Shown here in pieces: positions 1 to 9,164 of a stretch of 64,000 bases of DNA. The position numbers and the translations under genes were made by a program. The notes beneath the pieces were generated by a model, which made no database searches, was not told where the DNA came from, and saw only the letters and a list, made by a program, of their open reading frames with translations. Within the stretch, counting starts at the first letter, position 1. Each line of letters starts with the position of its first letter. The DNA lies in contig JBEKEK010000006.1 in assembly GCA_050013875.1 (NCBI GenBank), positions 34,515 through 98,514 on the forward strand, read 5' to 3'. This stretch comes from Trebonia sp050013875 (GTDB taxonomy: Bacteria > Actinomycetota > Actinomycetes > Streptosporangiales > Streptosporangiaceae).

Positions 1-1577
1 TCGGGGCGCAGCACGATGACGTTGTCGGCCGGCCGCTTGAGCAGCCAGTCCCTGAAGGCGCCGTCGACGTCCTCGACGACGGCGGACCAGTCGCCGCCCG
101 GCCGGCCCGGGCGCTTGCGCCTGCCGCCCGGGTCGGGACCCGGCGCCCCGCGCGGTGCGAGCACCTGGACGGAGCGGGCACCCAGCGAGCGCCACCATGC
201 CGCCGCGTCCGCGCTGAGTACGGACGACGGGTCGACATGCAGGCCGAGCAGGGCGAACGAGGACCCGATGGCGTCGTCGAGCAGCACCCGGTCGCCGTCG
301 GCGTTCTCCACCGCCGGCTGGGTGAACATCCGTCCGAGCGGAACGTCAGGTGACGTTCCCGCGTACGGGACCACCGCGCCGCGGACGTAGCGCGGCATCG
401 GCTTGTACTTCATCTGCAGGATGTAGTCCCGCGCCCCCGGGATCCGCTGGGCACCGCGGAAGGCGACGTCGCGCACGCGCTCGGTGGCCCGATTGTGCGG
501 GCTGTACATCTGCCCCATGCGGGTCGCGAAGTTGACCATGGTGGCCGCGTGCTCGCGGCGCTCGCTGTCGTAGCTGTCGAGCAGCCCGTCACCCGCAGAC
601 CGGTTGAGCACCAGCGCCAGTTTCCACGCGAGGTTGGTGGCGTCGCGGATGCCGGAGTTCATGCCCTGGCCGAAGAACGGCGGCTGGAGGTGAGCGGCGT
701 CCCCCGCGAGGAACACCCGCCCCGCCCTGAACCGCTCCGCGGTCCTCGAGTGATGCAGGTACACGGCGCTGCGGAGCACCCGCGGCAGGGGCGTCGCCCC
801 GTACCGCGGCGCGATCAGCTCGGCCAGCACCCGCCGCGGATCTGTCAGCGCGGCCTCGTCGTCGGTGTCGTTGAGCTTGAATTCCCATCGCCGGTGCCCG
901 TACGGCAGCGGGATCATCAGGACCGGGCGCACAGGGTCGCAGTTCACCGCCGAGTAAGGAGCGTCGAGCTCGTCGTCGGCGACGTCGACGACCAGCCACT
1001 TGGAGGGGGCGGTGGCCCCGGTCATCTCGATGCCGGCGATCTTCCGCACGGTGCTGCGCCCGCCGTCGGTCCCGACGAGGTACCTTGCCCGCACTCGCAC
1101 GGGGGCGCCCGCGCTGTCCTCGATGTCCGCCGTGACCCCGCCCGCGTCCTGCTGGTAGCCGACTAGGCGCGCCCCGGTCCAGAGCTCCACCAAGTCGCTC
1201 CCGGCCAGCTTCTCCCGCAGCGCCGCCTCGAACAGCGGCTGGAGGAAGTTGTTCCTGCGCGGCCAGCCGAACGGGCGGACGCTCGGCTCCACGTGCGCCA
1301 TCAGCCGCCCCCACGAGGTGTAGTACCTGATCGGCGTGTTCTGGACGATGTCCTCAAGCAGCCGGCCAACGATCCCGATCGTCTGGTAGGTGCGCAGCGA
1401 CTCGTCGTCGATGCCGACGGCGCGCGGGTACTCGTAGATGCCCGGCTGCGCGTCGATGACGACCGCTCGCACGCCGTAAACCGCGAGCAGGTTGGCCAGG
1501 GTGATGCCGCAGGGGCCCGCCCCGATGACGGCGACGTCGGTCGTCACCTCGCAGACGTCGGCGGGCGGGTGCGTCAC
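1..1577 (-). CDS. mhpA: MhpA-type FAD-dependent 3-hydroxyphenylpropionate hydroxylase (3' end outside window)
   Basis: Flavoprotein monooxygenase that would hydroxylate a 3-(hydroxyphenyl)propionate-type phenol to a catechol using NAD(P)H and O2 in the cytosol. Reading from GTG at 1577, 525 residues are visible. The N-terminal Rossmann motif GAGPCG is at 19-24, followed by YPRAVGIDDESLRT as in E. coli MhpA. FGWPRRNNF is at 103-111, the DG motif GTDGGRS at 169-175 and the FAD ribityl motif AGDAAH at 291-296. E. coli MhpA is about 554 residues, so only a short C-terminal piece is missing. A GGAGG site lies about 6 bases before the GTG. The gene has its own 165-bp upstream gap with an AT-rich palindrome, so it is probably not transcribed with the sugar operon. 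The matching ring-cleavage gene is far away, at 32885-33736. Family assignment is strong; the exact phenol is inferred. Confidence 0.9.
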   Translation of the reverse strand, partial: MTHPPADVCEVTTDVAVIGAGPCGITLANLLAVYGVRAVVIDAQPGIYEYPRAVGIDDESLRTYQTIGIVGRLLEDIVQNTPIRYYTSWGRLMAHVEPSVRPFGWPRRNNFLQPLFEAALREKLAGSDLVELWTGARLVGYQQDAGGVTADIEDSAGAPVRVRARYLVGTDGGRSTVRKIAGIEMTGATAPSKWLVVDVADDELDAPYSAVNCDPVRPVLMIPLPYGHRRWEFKLNDTDDEAALTDPRRVLAELIAPRYGATPLPRVLRSAVYLHHSRTAERFRAGRVFLAGDAAHLQPPFFGQGMNSGIRDATNLAWKLALVLNRSAGDGLLDSYDSERREHAATMVNFATRMGQMYSPHNRATERVRDVAFRGAQRIPGARDYILQMKYKPMPRYVRGAVVPYAGTSPDVPLGRMFTQPAVENADGDRVLLDDAIGSSFALLGLHVDPSSVLSADAAAWWRSLGARSVQVLAPRGAPGPDPGGRRKRPGRPGGDWSAVVEDVDGAFRDWLLKRPADNVIVLRP

Positions 1578-1653
1578 AAGCGTCCTCCGAAGTGTGGGGG
1601 CGGCGGCTGAAGCCGGGCGGCTAGGATCGCGCTGATCCGAGGCCGGTTCCTGG

Positions 1654-1665
1654 ATTATGCATAAT
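1654..1665. promoter_or_regulatory. 12-bp perfect palindrome ATTATGCATAAT, candidate operator
   Basis: A perfect 12-bp palindrome sits in an AT-rich patch (about 1653-1680) inside otherwise very GC-rich DNA, 77 bases upstream of the mhpA-like start. A 10/12 match occurs upstream of the acyl-CoA dehydrogenase at 20732-20743, next to a GntR-family regulator gene. On the gene strand both contain ATATTATGCA, which could also include a -10 element. Operator function is inferred. Confidence 0.45.
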
Positions 1666-1742
1666 ATTTATTACAGTATGGCGGAGTCAAGCCACCGGGG
1701 GAACGCGCCGCGTCGGCGCCGACGGCGGCAGGCGGCGTGCTG

Positions 1743-3092
1743 TCAGGACAGCACCGTGGGGGAAGACGGCACCAGCAGCTCACGCGTTGTTTCCAGGCCC
1801 CAGGCATCGAGCTGGTCGAGGCCGTCGCCGCTGGAGCGCAGGCCGCCGTAGCCGCGCACCACGGCGGCCCAGCCCTCGCGGCGTTCCACGCCGGGGCGCA
1901 GCATCAGGCAATCCGGGTCGTTGTTCCAGAACCGGCCGTGCTGCCAGGCTCGCGCGGTGACGTTCCGTTCGGCGTTCCGCTGTGACGGCAGCGACGGGTG
2001 CGGTGGCGATGGCTCGTAGTTCGCGGCGATATCCGGGCCCACCCGCATCGCGTCCACCAGGCCGGCCGACGCCAGCGAGGGTGCCCCGCATCCGACGAGC
2101 AGAGCGTCCGCCCCGATCGCGTCGCGGATCAGGCCGAGCCCGCGCCGGTACGCCGCGACCCCCGCCATCGCCTCGTGCCGAAGACCCTCGTAGGCGCCCG
2201 CGTAGCAGAAGTCGATCTTGAAGTAGTCGATGCCCCAGCCCCGCATTGTCTGCAGCACGCCCGTCAGATAGGCGGCCGCAGCCGGATGGGTCACGTCGAG
2301 CGCGGCGCAGTCGTCGCGGCAGACGTCGCCGGCCCATACCGGGTCACCGGAAGCGGGATCACGCACCACCCAGTCCTGATGCGCCGCGAACAGCTCGCTT
2401 GACAGGCCGACGAGCCACGGGGCGATCCAGATGCCGGCCCGGCGTCCGGCCGCCCTGATGCGGGCCACCAGGCCCGGCAGGTCGCTGAACCGCCCGGACG
2501 AGATCAGCCAGTCGCCGACGCACGCCTCGTATCCGTCGTCGATCTGCACGATGCCCACCGGCAGGTCCAGTGCCGCCATCGCGTCCAGGTTAGCCGTCAC
2601 GTCCCGTTCGGTCACGTCAGAGAAGTACTGGTACCACGAGCACCACACGGGTGGCACCACCGGCACGCGCGGCAGCCCGGCGCTGGAGGAAAAGCCGTCT
2701 GCCCATCTCCCCAGCACGGCCGGGAGGCCGCCAGGGCCGGAGTCCGCCAGTTCCGTCACCGGCGCGTCGCTCGATACCGCCAGGGCCGAGCCGCGGAGCG
2801 CCGCCTGGATGACCGGGATGCCATCGGGCAGCCCGGCCGTTGCGCCGAACACGGTGACCGGGCCTCCGTCACCCGGGTCCACCGCGAGCACCCCGGACCC
2901 CTGGAATACCCCTTCCGGTGCCGAACGCCGGTACTGGCAGTCGATGGCCAGCGAATCCGGCCAGGTGACCGGCGGCGGCGGGTCCGTCACCGGAAAGACG
3001 CCGGTCACGCTCCAGGACTGCCAGCCCTCCGCGTACACGCGGGCTCGGGCCAGGTCCACCGGCACCGTCGCGACCTGCTTCATCCGCGTCAT
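1743..3092 (-). CDS. GH36-like alpha-galactosidase
   Basis: A 449-residue cytosolic clan GH-D glycosidase, probably hydrolysing alpha-galactosides brought in by the adjacent ABC importer. The TIM barrel starts around CSWYQYFSDVT (151-161). It has VQIDDGYE (182-189), the strand GIWIAPWLVG (220-229), the nucleophile motif FKIDFCYAG with D294, and RVGPDIA with D354 as likely acid/base. It is shorter than classical GH36 enzymes of about 700 residues because the N-terminal beta-sandwich is reduced. Its ATG overlaps the stop of the upstream ATPase gene by 4 bp, so it is the last gene of the importer operon. Family is clear; substrate linkage is inferred. Confidence 0.85.
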   Translation of the reverse strand: MTRMKQVATVPVDLARARVYAEGWQSWSVTGVFPVTDPPPPVTWPDSLAIDCQYRRSAPEGVFQGSGVLAVDPGDGGPVTVFGATAGLPDGIPVIQAALRGSALAVSSDAPVTELADSGPGGLPAVLGRWADGFSSSAGLPRVPVVPPVWCSWYQYFSDVTERDVTANLDAMAALDLPVGIVQIDDGYEACVGDWLISSGRFSDLPGLVARIRAAGRRAGIWIAPWLVGLSSELFAAHQDWVVRDPASGDPVWAGDVCRDDCAALDVTHPAAAAYLTGVLQTMRGWGIDYFKIDFCYAGAYEGLRHEAMAGVAAYRRGLGLIRDAIGADALLVGCGAPSLASAGLVDAMRVGPDIAANYEPSPPHPSLPSQRNAERNVTARAWQHGRFWNNDPDCLMLRPGVERREGWAAVVRGYGGLRSSGDGLDQLDAWGLETTRELLVPSSPTVLS

Positions 3093-4162
3093 CCCGGCTC
3101 CATCCCGGCAGTGCCCGCCGTCGCGCTGCCGGCCGTCGCGCTGGCCGCCGTGGCACCGGTCCTGCCGCCGTCAGCGTAGAGCCAGCACAGCGCGTGGTGG
3201 TCCGCGCCCACGAGTACGTCCGGCGGCCGGGACACGCACGTGTCCATCGCGTGCGGGCAGCGCAGCCGGAACCGGCAGCCCTCGCCGACCAGCAGCTCCC
3301 GCCGTTCCGCGGCAGTGCCCGCCGCCGAGGCAGCCGCGGCCCGGACGGCCTCACGCGCGCGGCGCGCCGCCGCGAGCTGTTCCCGCGGCACTCCCGGCTC
3401 GGGCGCGGCGGAGGCGAGCAGCTGCGTGTACGGGTGCGCGGGGCGCAGGATCACCTCATCGGCCGGGCCCCGCTCCACGATCTCGCCCCGGTACATGACC
3501 ATGATCTGGGACGAGAAGTGCCTGGCGGTGGCCAGGTCGTGGGTGACGTAGAGCAGGGCGAGGTTCCGCTCCCGTTTCAGCCGGTCGAGCAGGTTGAGGA
3601 TCTCCAGCCTGATCGACACGTCGAGCATGGACACCGGCTCGTCGGCCAGCAGTACGTCCGGGTCTGACGCCAGCGCCCGCGCGATCGCCACCCGCTGCCG
3701 CTGGCCGCCGGACAGCTCGTGCGGATGCTTGCGGGCGACCTCCGCGGCCGGGGTCAGGTTGACCGATTCGAGCAGGCCGGCGATCGAGGCGTCCAGCTGG
3801 GACCGGCCGCCGCCCGAATGCAGCCGCAGCAGCGGCCGGGCCAGGTGGTAGCGCACGGTGTGCATCGGGTTCAGCGACGCGAACGGATCCTGGAAGATCG
3901 GCTGGACCCGCTTGCGGTAGGCGCGCAGCGCGCGCCCGTGCCGTCCGGCCGGCTGGCCGCCTAGCAGCACCGCGCCCGCGGGCGACCGTTCCAGCCGGGC
4001 CAGCGTGCGCACCACCGTCGACTTGCCGCTGCCGCTCTCGCCGACGAGCGCGAGGGTCTCCCCCTGGTCGAGCCCGAACGACACATGATCGACCGCGCGC
4101 AGGGTTCCCCCGCCTCGCTGCCGGAACTCGACGACGAGGTCTCGCGCCTCAAGCACGCTCAT
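3089..4162 (-). CDS. ABC transporter ATP-binding protein, OppF/DppF type
   Basis: A 357-residue ATPase that powers the importer together with the OppD-type partner encoded just upstream. Walker A GESGSGKST is at 41-49, the Q-loop near Q91, the signature LSGGQRQR at 150-157 and Walker B LLADEP at 171-176. The C-terminal oligopeptide-transporter extension carries Cys residues around GCRFRLRCPHAMDTC, as in Fe-S-binding DppD/DppF proteins. An AGGAGG site precedes the ATG, which lies 12 bp after the preceding stop. Although of peptide-transporter type, this family also serves oligosaccharide importers, which fits the flanking glycosidases. Confidence 0.92.
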   Translation of the reverse strand: MSVLEARDLVVEFRQRGGGTLRAVDHVSFGLDQGETLALVGESGSGKSTVVRTLARLERSPAGAVLLGGQPAGRHGRALRAYRKRVQPIFQDPFASLNPMHTVRYHLARPLLRLHSGGGRSQLDASIAGLLESVNLTPAAEVARKHPHELSGGQRQRVAIARALASDPDVLLADEPVSMLDVSIRLEILNLLDRLKRERNLALLYVTHDLATARHFSSQIMVMYRGEIVERGPADEVILRPAHPYTQLLASAAPEPGVPREQLAAARRAREAVRAAAASAAGTAAERRELLVGEGCRFRLRCPHAMDTCVSRPPDVLVGADHHALCWLYADGGRTGATAASATAGSATAGTAGMEPG

Positions 4163-4174
4163 GAGACCTCCTCG

Positions 4175-5263
4175 CTAGCGCTCGTCGGCCGCATTCGCGG
4201 GCGCACTGTGCTTACTGATTCGCTCGCAAGCTCGCTCATGAGTCATCTCCAGGGACGCGAAGCCGGGGGCGCCGTAGGCGGGGTCGTGCAGGTGGCAGGC
4301 GACCAGCCAGCCGGTCCGCTCGGGCAGCTCGCGCAGGCTGGGCGGTACCGTGGCGCACGGACCGAACGCGTGCGGGCAGCGCGGCGCGAACGGGCACCCG
4401 GCGAAATCGTCCCGCAGGTCCGGTGGCGTGCCGGGGATGCCGCGCAGCTCGCGCCGCGCGCCCCGCATGTCGGGAAACGAGCCGAGCAGGCCCTTCGTGT
4501 ACGGATGGGCGGGCGCGGTCGCGACTTCTTCCGCGGGCGCGTACTCAACGAACTGGCCGGCGTACATGACCGCGAGGTGGTCGCTGATCTCCAGCAGCAG
4601 TGACATGTCGTGGGTGATGAAGATGACCGCGAACCCGAGCTCTTCCCGCAGCCGCTCGATCTCGTCGAGGATCTCCCGCTGCACCACCACGTCGAGCGCG
4701 GTCGTCGGCTCGTCCATGATGACGAGCTCAGGCTCGAGCGCGAGCGCCATCGCGATCACCACCCGCTGCCGCATCCCGCCCGACAGCTCGTGCGGGAAGC
4801 TGCGCACCCGGTCCGGGTCGATGCCCACCTTAACGAGCAGCTCACGGGCCCGCCGCGCCCGGGCCGGGGCGTCCATCGACGGGGCGTGCGCGGTGAAGAT
4901 GTCGCTGAACTGCCTGCCGATCGTGGTGACCGGGTTCAGCGCGTTCATCGCGCTCTGGAACACCATCGACACCTTGCTCCAGCGGAACCTCCGCAGCTGC
5001 TCGCCGGACAGCGCCACCACGTCGAGCGCGGCGCCGCCGGCCGGCGTGAACAATATCGAGCCGCCGGTCATCCCGGCCGGCGGGCGCAGCATCTTGGCCA
5101 GCGCGAAGGCCAGGGTCGACTTGCCGCAGCCGCTCTCGCCCGCGATGCCGAGCACCTCGCCGCGGCGCAGCTCGAAGCTGACGCCGCGAACCGCACGGGT
5201 CGGACGGGAGCCGGCGTACTCCACACTGACGTCCTCCACCCCCAAGATGACATCGGCGCTCAT
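4175..5263 (-). CDS. ABC transporter ATP-binding protein, OppD/DppD type
   Basis: A 362-residue ATPase, partner of the OppF-like subunit. It has Walker A GESGCGKST, the signature LSGGMRQRVV, Walker B LVIMDEPTTALD, and a C-terminal Cys-containing extension (CPFAPRCPHAFGPC). The start overlaps the permease stop by 4 bp (ATGA), indicating translational coupling. The last roughly 25 residues (from SLEMTHERA) are less conserved in character. It forms part of the operon 8951 to 1743. Confidence 0.92.
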   Translation of the reverse strand: MSADVILGVEDVSVEYAGSRPTRAVRGVSFELRRGEVLGIAGESGCGKSTLAFALAKMLRPPAGMTGGSILFTPAGGAALDVVALSGEQLRRFRWSKVSMVFQSAMNALNPVTTIGRQFSDIFTAHAPSMDAPARARRARELLVKVGIDPDRVRSFPHELSGGMRQRVVIAMALALEPELVIMDEPTTALDVVVQREILDEIERLREELGFAVIFITHDMSLLLEISDHLAVMYAGQFVEYAPAEEVATAPAHPYTKGLLGSFPDMRGARRELRGIPGTPPDLRDDFAGCPFAPRCPHAFGPCATVPPSLRELPERTGWLVACHLHDPAYGAPGFASLEMTHERACERISKHSAPANAADER

Positions 5264-6147
5264 GCGGTCACCACGGTTCGTTCAGAAGAAGATGACTGGG
5301 AATTCTGATCGCGTTTTTTACGGGGCTTGTAGACGCGCAGGCGGGGATTGAGGATCTCGTCGAGGCTGAAGTTGATGAGCGCGAGGCCCATGCCGAGCAC
5401 GGCGATGCACAGGCCGGGCGGCACGAACCACCACCACGCCCCGCTGGACATCGCGCCGTCGTTCTGCGCGTAGTACAAGATGGTTCCCCAGGTGAGCTGG
5501 TCCGGGCTGGCCAGGCCGAGGAAGGCGAGGCCCGCCTGGGTGAGGATCGCGAAGATCATCGAGAAGATGAACTGCGAGACGATGATCGGCAGCTCGTTCG
5601 GCAGGATCTCGAAGGCGACGATCCGCCAGCCGGGTTCACCCCCGGCCTTGGCGGCGAGCACGTAATCGCGGTTGCGCACCGACAGCGTCTGCGCCCGGAG
5701 CACGCGGGCCGACGCCGCCCAGCTGACGAACGCGATCACCGCGACCGTCGGCCAGATGCCGCTCGCGTGCACGAACGAGGCGATGACGATGATGAGCGGC
5801 AGGGCCGGGATCACGAGGACCACGTTGGACAGCAGTGACAGCGCCTCGTCGGCGATGCCGCCCGCGTAGCCGCCGCCGATGCCGATCACGATCGAGATGA
5901 TCGTCGCGAGCAGGCCGGCGCCCGCGCCGATCTCCAGGGTGGCGCCCGCGCCGGCCACGACCTGGGCGAGGACGTCCTGGCCGAGCTGCGTGGTGCCGAG
6001 CCAGTGCGCGGCCGACGGTGGCTGCCATTCGGCGCGGCTGAACGCAGTCGGGTTGCCGGCCAAGTGCGGGCCGATGATCGCGACTCCCGCGAAGAATACG
6101 ACGATGCACACGCCGGTCAGCAGGCGGCGGGACCGCAGGGCGCTCAT
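5260..6147 (-). CDS. ABC transporter permease, DppC type
   Basis: A 295-residue inner-membrane permease with an N-terminal membrane segment (LTGVCIVVFFAGVAIIGP) and five further hydrophobic stretches. The cytoplasmic coupling region AASARVLRAQTLSVRNRDYV... is typical of DppC/OppC. It pairs with the DppB-type permease encoded just upstream, whose stop overlaps this start by 4 bp. It would form half of the pore for oligosaccharide or peptide uptake. Confidence 0.92.
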   Translation of the reverse strand: MSALRSRRLLTGVCIVVFFAGVAIIGPHLAGNPTAFSRAEWQPPSAAHWLGTTQLGQDVLAQVVAGAGATLEIGAGAGLLATIISIVIGIGGGYAGGIADEALSLLSNVVLVIPALPLIIVIASFVHASGIWPTVAVIAFVSWAASARVLRAQTLSVRNRDYVLAAKAGGEPGWRIVAFEILPNELPIIVSQFIFSMIFAILTQAGLAFLGLASPDQLTWGTILYYAQNDGAMSSGAWWWFVPPGLCIAVLGMGLALINFSLDEILNPRLRVYKPRKKRDQNSQSSSSERTVVTA

Positions 6148-7217
6148 GCGCTCGCTCCTATCCGCGTCCGGGGATCGATGATCCCGTAGAGCAGGTCGAC
6201 GAGCAGGTTCGCGCCGAGCACGGTGAGGGTGATCACCAGGAAGACGCCCTGCATGAGCGGGTAGTCGTCGTTGACGACGGCCTGGTAGAGGGTGTTGCCG
6301 ATGCCCGGGTAGTTAAAGACCTGCTCCATCACGATCGACCCGCTGACCACGAAGCCGATCGAGATGGCGAAACCGGACACGCTCGGCAGCACCGCGTTGC
6401 GGGCGGCGTAGCCGATCATGACCTTGCGCGCCTTCAGGCCCTTCGCCTCCGCCGCCACGACGTAGTCGTCGGACAGGGTGGCCACCATCATGTTCCGCAT
6501 GCCGAGCAGCCAGCCGCCGATCGAGCTGATCACGATCGTCAGCGCCGGCAGGATCGAGTGCTGGACGGCGGACCCGAGGAACTGCCCGTTGAACCCGATG
6601 TTGTCCAGCGGGTTGTACCCGCCCGAGGAGGGCAGCAGGGACAGCACCTGGGTGAACAGGTACACAAGGAGCAGCGCCAGCCAGAAGTACGGCATCGCGG
6701 TGAGGAACGTGGTCGCCGGGACCAGGTTGTCCAGCCAGGTGCCGCGCTTCCAGCCGGCCAGCACGCCGAGCGTGATGCCGACGGCGAAGCTGATCACGGT
6801 CGCGGCGCCGACCAGCAGGATCGTCCACAGGATGGACTGCCTGATCACGGTGGCCACGGGGACCGGGAACTCGTACACCGACAGCCCTAGGCGCAGGTGC
6901 GCCAGGCTGTCCAGGTACTGCCAGTACTGGACGAAGATCGAGCCGCTGCCGAGCCCGAGCAGCTTCGTCAGCGACGCCGCCTCGCCCGGCGGCACCGTCC
7001 CGAAGTGGGCCTGGTGCGCCATGATGATCTCGACCGGGTTCCCGGGGATGAGGCGCGGCAGGAAGAAGTTCAGCGTGAGCGCCACCCAGGCCGCGATCAC
7101 GTAGAAGCCGAGCTTGCGCGCCAGGTAACGGGCGGCCGCGCCGGTCCGCGGGCGCGGCCGCGCCCGGCGGGGGACGCTGCCGCCCCCGCCGGGACGCGCT
7201 ATCACAGTCGCGGTCAT
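6144..7217 (-). CDS. ABC transporter permease, DppB type
   Basis: A 357-residue inner-membrane permease. An Arg/Gly-rich N-terminal tail of about 30 residues precedes the first membrane helix (KLGFYVIAAWVALTLNFFLP). The family motifs RLIPGNPV and DDYVVAAEAKGLKARKV (coupling helix) are present, and the C-terminus DPRTRIGA is usual for DppB. It lies three bases after the binding-protein stop and overlaps the DppC start. Confidence 0.92.
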   Translation of the reverse strand: MTATVIARPGGGGSVPRRARPRPRTGAAARYLARKLGFYVIAAWVALTLNFFLPRLIPGNPVEIIMAHQAHFGTVPPGEAASLTKLLGLGSGSIFVQYWQYLDSLAHLRLGLSVYEFPVPVATVIRQSILWTILLVGAATVISFAVGITLGVLAGWKRGTWLDNLVPATTFLTAMPYFWLALLLVYLFTQVLSLLPSSGGYNPLDNIGFNGQFLGSAVQHSILPALTIVISSIGGWLLGMRNMMVATLSDDYVVAAEAKGLKARKVMIGYAARNAVLPSVSGFAISIGFVVSGSIVMEQVFNYPGIGNTLYQAVVNDDYPLMQGVFLVITLTVLGANLLVDLLYGIIDPRTRIGASA

Positions 7218-7220
7218 CCG

Positions 7221-8951
7221 CTACTTACCCGGCGAGGGCGACAGCCGCGCCGCCACCCAGCCGTCGTCCGGGGACAGCCAGATGGCCGGGGCCGCCCACG
7301 GGTCGGACTGGGTGGGCCAGCCGCTGACCGAATTGCCGTTGAACTCGATCTCGTCCTGCGCCTCCATCAGCGGGATGTCCGGCAGCTGGGCCTTGAAGAT
7401 CGACTCGATCTGGTAGAACGCCTGGTTCTGCGTGGTGGTGTCGGTGGTGCCCGCGATGGTGCTCAGCAGGCTGTCGACCTGCGGATTGTTGTACCGGCCG
7501 TAGTCGCCGACGGCCTCGCTGGTGCCGATCGGCTTGGTGACCGCGCTGTCAAGCAGGCTGTAGTAGAACGAGTACGGGATCGGGGTGTAGCCGGCGTTGG
7601 ACAGCAGCAGCTGGAAGTTGCCGGTGTCCTGGTCGGTCGCCCACACCGAGTAGGCCTCGGTGGTGACCTGCAGGTTGATGCCCGCGGCCTTCAGCTCCGG
7701 CTGGAGGATCTGCAGGATGCTGAGGTAGTCGGTGTAGCTGGCCACGACCTTCACGTCGATGTTCAGCGGCTGCCCGGTTGGCGTGCTGAAGATGCCGTTC
7801 GAGCCCAGCTTGTAGCCCGCCGCCTTGAGGATCTGCTGCGACTTCGCCGGGTCGGCGCCGCCGAACGTGTCGCTGGCGGTCTGCGGGCTGGCGACGTTCT
7901 TGTAGTTCGGCATCAGCAGGCCCTCCGGGTTGGTGGCGGGGGCGTAGCCGTTGTAAACGCTCTGGCTGATGTAGCTCCGGTCGATCGCGTCGCTGATCGC
8001 CTGGCGCACGGCCAGCGATGTCGTCGGGCCCTGCGCCATGTTGGGGATCAGGTAGTCGACGGCGAGCGGGAAGTCCACCAGGGCGTACTTGGAGTTCTTG
8101 GCCAGGTACGTCTTGTTGATGTTGGGCACGAAACCGCCGGTCCAGCCGAGCTGTCCGCCCTCGATGGCCGCGTCGGCGGTCGTGTTGCTGCTGTAGGTGA
8201 GGAACTCGTAGGTCTTCACCTTCGGCAGGCCCGGCTGGTAGTAGTGCGGGTTAGCGGTGAGCTCGAGGACCTGCGGCGTCACCTTGCTGACCATGTAGGC
8301 GCCGGTGCCGACCGGGTTCGGGTCGGTGTAGGTGCCGGGGTTCTTGATCTTCGACCAGATGTGCTGCGGTATCTGGCTCACCTTGCCGGCGATGTAGTAC
8401 AAGTCCGTGTAGACCGACTGGGTGAAGTTGATCGTCACGGTATACGCGCCGCTGGTCGTGGCTCCGGCGATCGGCAGGCCGTAGGAGTTCAGCGCCTGGT
8501 TGGACTTGTCGAGGTTGAACGTGTAGGCGACGTCGGCGCTGGTGAAGGGCTGGCCGTCGTTCCACTTCACGCCGTGCCGCAGCTGGAAGGTGATCGACCG
8601 GCCGCCCGCGCCCCAGGCGTAGCTGGTCGCCAGCCACGGCTGGACGGTCCCGGCCTGCGCCGTGTCGAAGAACATCAGGGGCTCGTAGATCATCCCGAAC
8701 GTCGGGTCCTGCGCGCTCGGCGAGAACGGGCTGAAGTCGGCCGTGAACGTCGCCCCGGATCCGAACGAGGCCGTCACCAGGCCGGATGCCGAGCCGGAGG
8801 ACCCGGAGGGGGACGCGCTTGACCCGCCGGAACCGCAAGCCGCCAGCGCGACGGCCAGGGCCGCCGCGGCCGCGGCGGACGCGGCCATCCGGAAGCGTCG
8901 GCGCCGTCGGCGCGAACCGGCATCTAGCTCAGGTGTGAAGCGTCTCGTCAT
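7221..8951 (-). CDS. Extracellular solute-binding lipoprotein, family 5
   Basis: A 576-residue substrate receptor of the importer, anchored outside the membrane. An Arg-rich n-region is followed by an Ala-rich hydrophobic core and lipobox ALAAC with the lipidated Cys at 39, then a Gly/Ser linker. The mature part has SBP family 5 hallmarks (YEPLMFFD, LRHGVKWNDGQPFTSADVAYTF). I prefer ATG at 8951 over the in-frame GTG at 8960 because AAGG lies 8 bases before the ATG, whereas the GTG is too close to it. It heads the six-gene operon ending in the GH36-like gene. Family 5 receptors bind peptides or oligosaccharides; the glycosidase context favours a glycoside. Confidence 0.9.
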   Translation of the reverse strand: MTRRFTPELDAGSRRRRRRFRMAASAAAAAALAVALAACGSGGSSASPSGSSGSASGLVTASFGSGATFTADFSPFSPSAQDPTFGMIYEPLMFFDTAQAGTVQPWLATSYAWGAGGRSITFQLRHGVKWNDGQPFTSADVAYTFNLDKSNQALNSYGLPIAGATTSGAYTVTINFTQSVYTDLYYIAGKVSQIPQHIWSKIKNPGTYTDPNPVGTGAYMVSKVTPQVLELTANPHYYQPGLPKVKTYEFLTYSSNTTADAAIEGGQLGWTGGFVPNINKTYLAKNSKYALVDFPLAVDYLIPNMAQGPTTSLAVRQAISDAIDRSYISQSVYNGYAPATNPEGLLMPNYKNVASPQTASDTFGGADPAKSQQILKAAGYKLGSNGIFSTPTGQPLNIDVKVVASYTDYLSILQILQPELKAAGINLQVTTEAYSVWATDQDTGNFQLLLSNAGYTPIPYSFYYSLLDSAVTKPIGTSEAVGDYGRYNNPQVDSLLSTIAGTTDTTTQNQAFYQIESIFKAQLPDIPLMEAQDEIEFNGNSVSGWPTQSDPWAAPAIWLSPDDGWVAARLSPSPGK

Positions 8952-8995
8952 CGTAGACACCTTTCTTCCAGATTTGGCTGTGGCGAGATCGAATC

Positions 8996-9011
8996 ACTTG
9001 ACCGGTTAAGT
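8996..9011. promoter_or_regulatory. LacI-type operator candidate ACTTGACCGGTTAAGT (importer operon)
   Basis: An imperfect 16-bp palindrome centred on CG, the usual form of LacI/GalR-family operators, lies 45 bases upstream of the binding-protein start. The same 17-mer including the preceding C recurs at 11125-11141 directly upstream of the GH5-like gene. No LacI gene is in the window, so the regulator would be encoded elsewhere. Confidence 0.7.
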
Positions 9012-9131
9012 TGTCAAGGCATCCGTCTCCCGCTCGCACGTAACGCTTGAGTTACGCCGACGATCCGGAGAGCCGAGGCAGGGCCGCCGGGGCGAGTTCG
9101 GGCTGGCCGGGACCGCGCGGCCGATGTCGAC

Positions 9132-9162
9132 GGCAACGTCGCCGGGGGCCGGCGACGTTGCC
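9132..9162 (-). terminator. Strong hairpin terminator after the GH5-like gene
   Basis: A perfect 14-bp stem (GGCAACGTCGCCGG paired with CCGGCGACGTTGCC) with a 3-base loop starts two bases beyond the stop codon of the minus-strand glycosidase gene. There is no clear U-tract, which is common for actinobacterial terminators. It separates this gene from the importer promoter. Confidence 0.75.
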
Positions 9163-9164
9163 TG

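Noticed and set aside
1711..1724. Perfect 14-bp palindrome CGTCGGCGCCGACG after the GH36-like gene
   Set aside because: No loop and ordinary GC-rich composition; I could not support a terminator here.
6897..8822. A 641-residue plus-strand open frame antisense to the DppB and binding-protein genes
   Set aside because: Val/Arg/Asp-rich shadow; the binding-protein lipobox and permease helices are on the minus strand.
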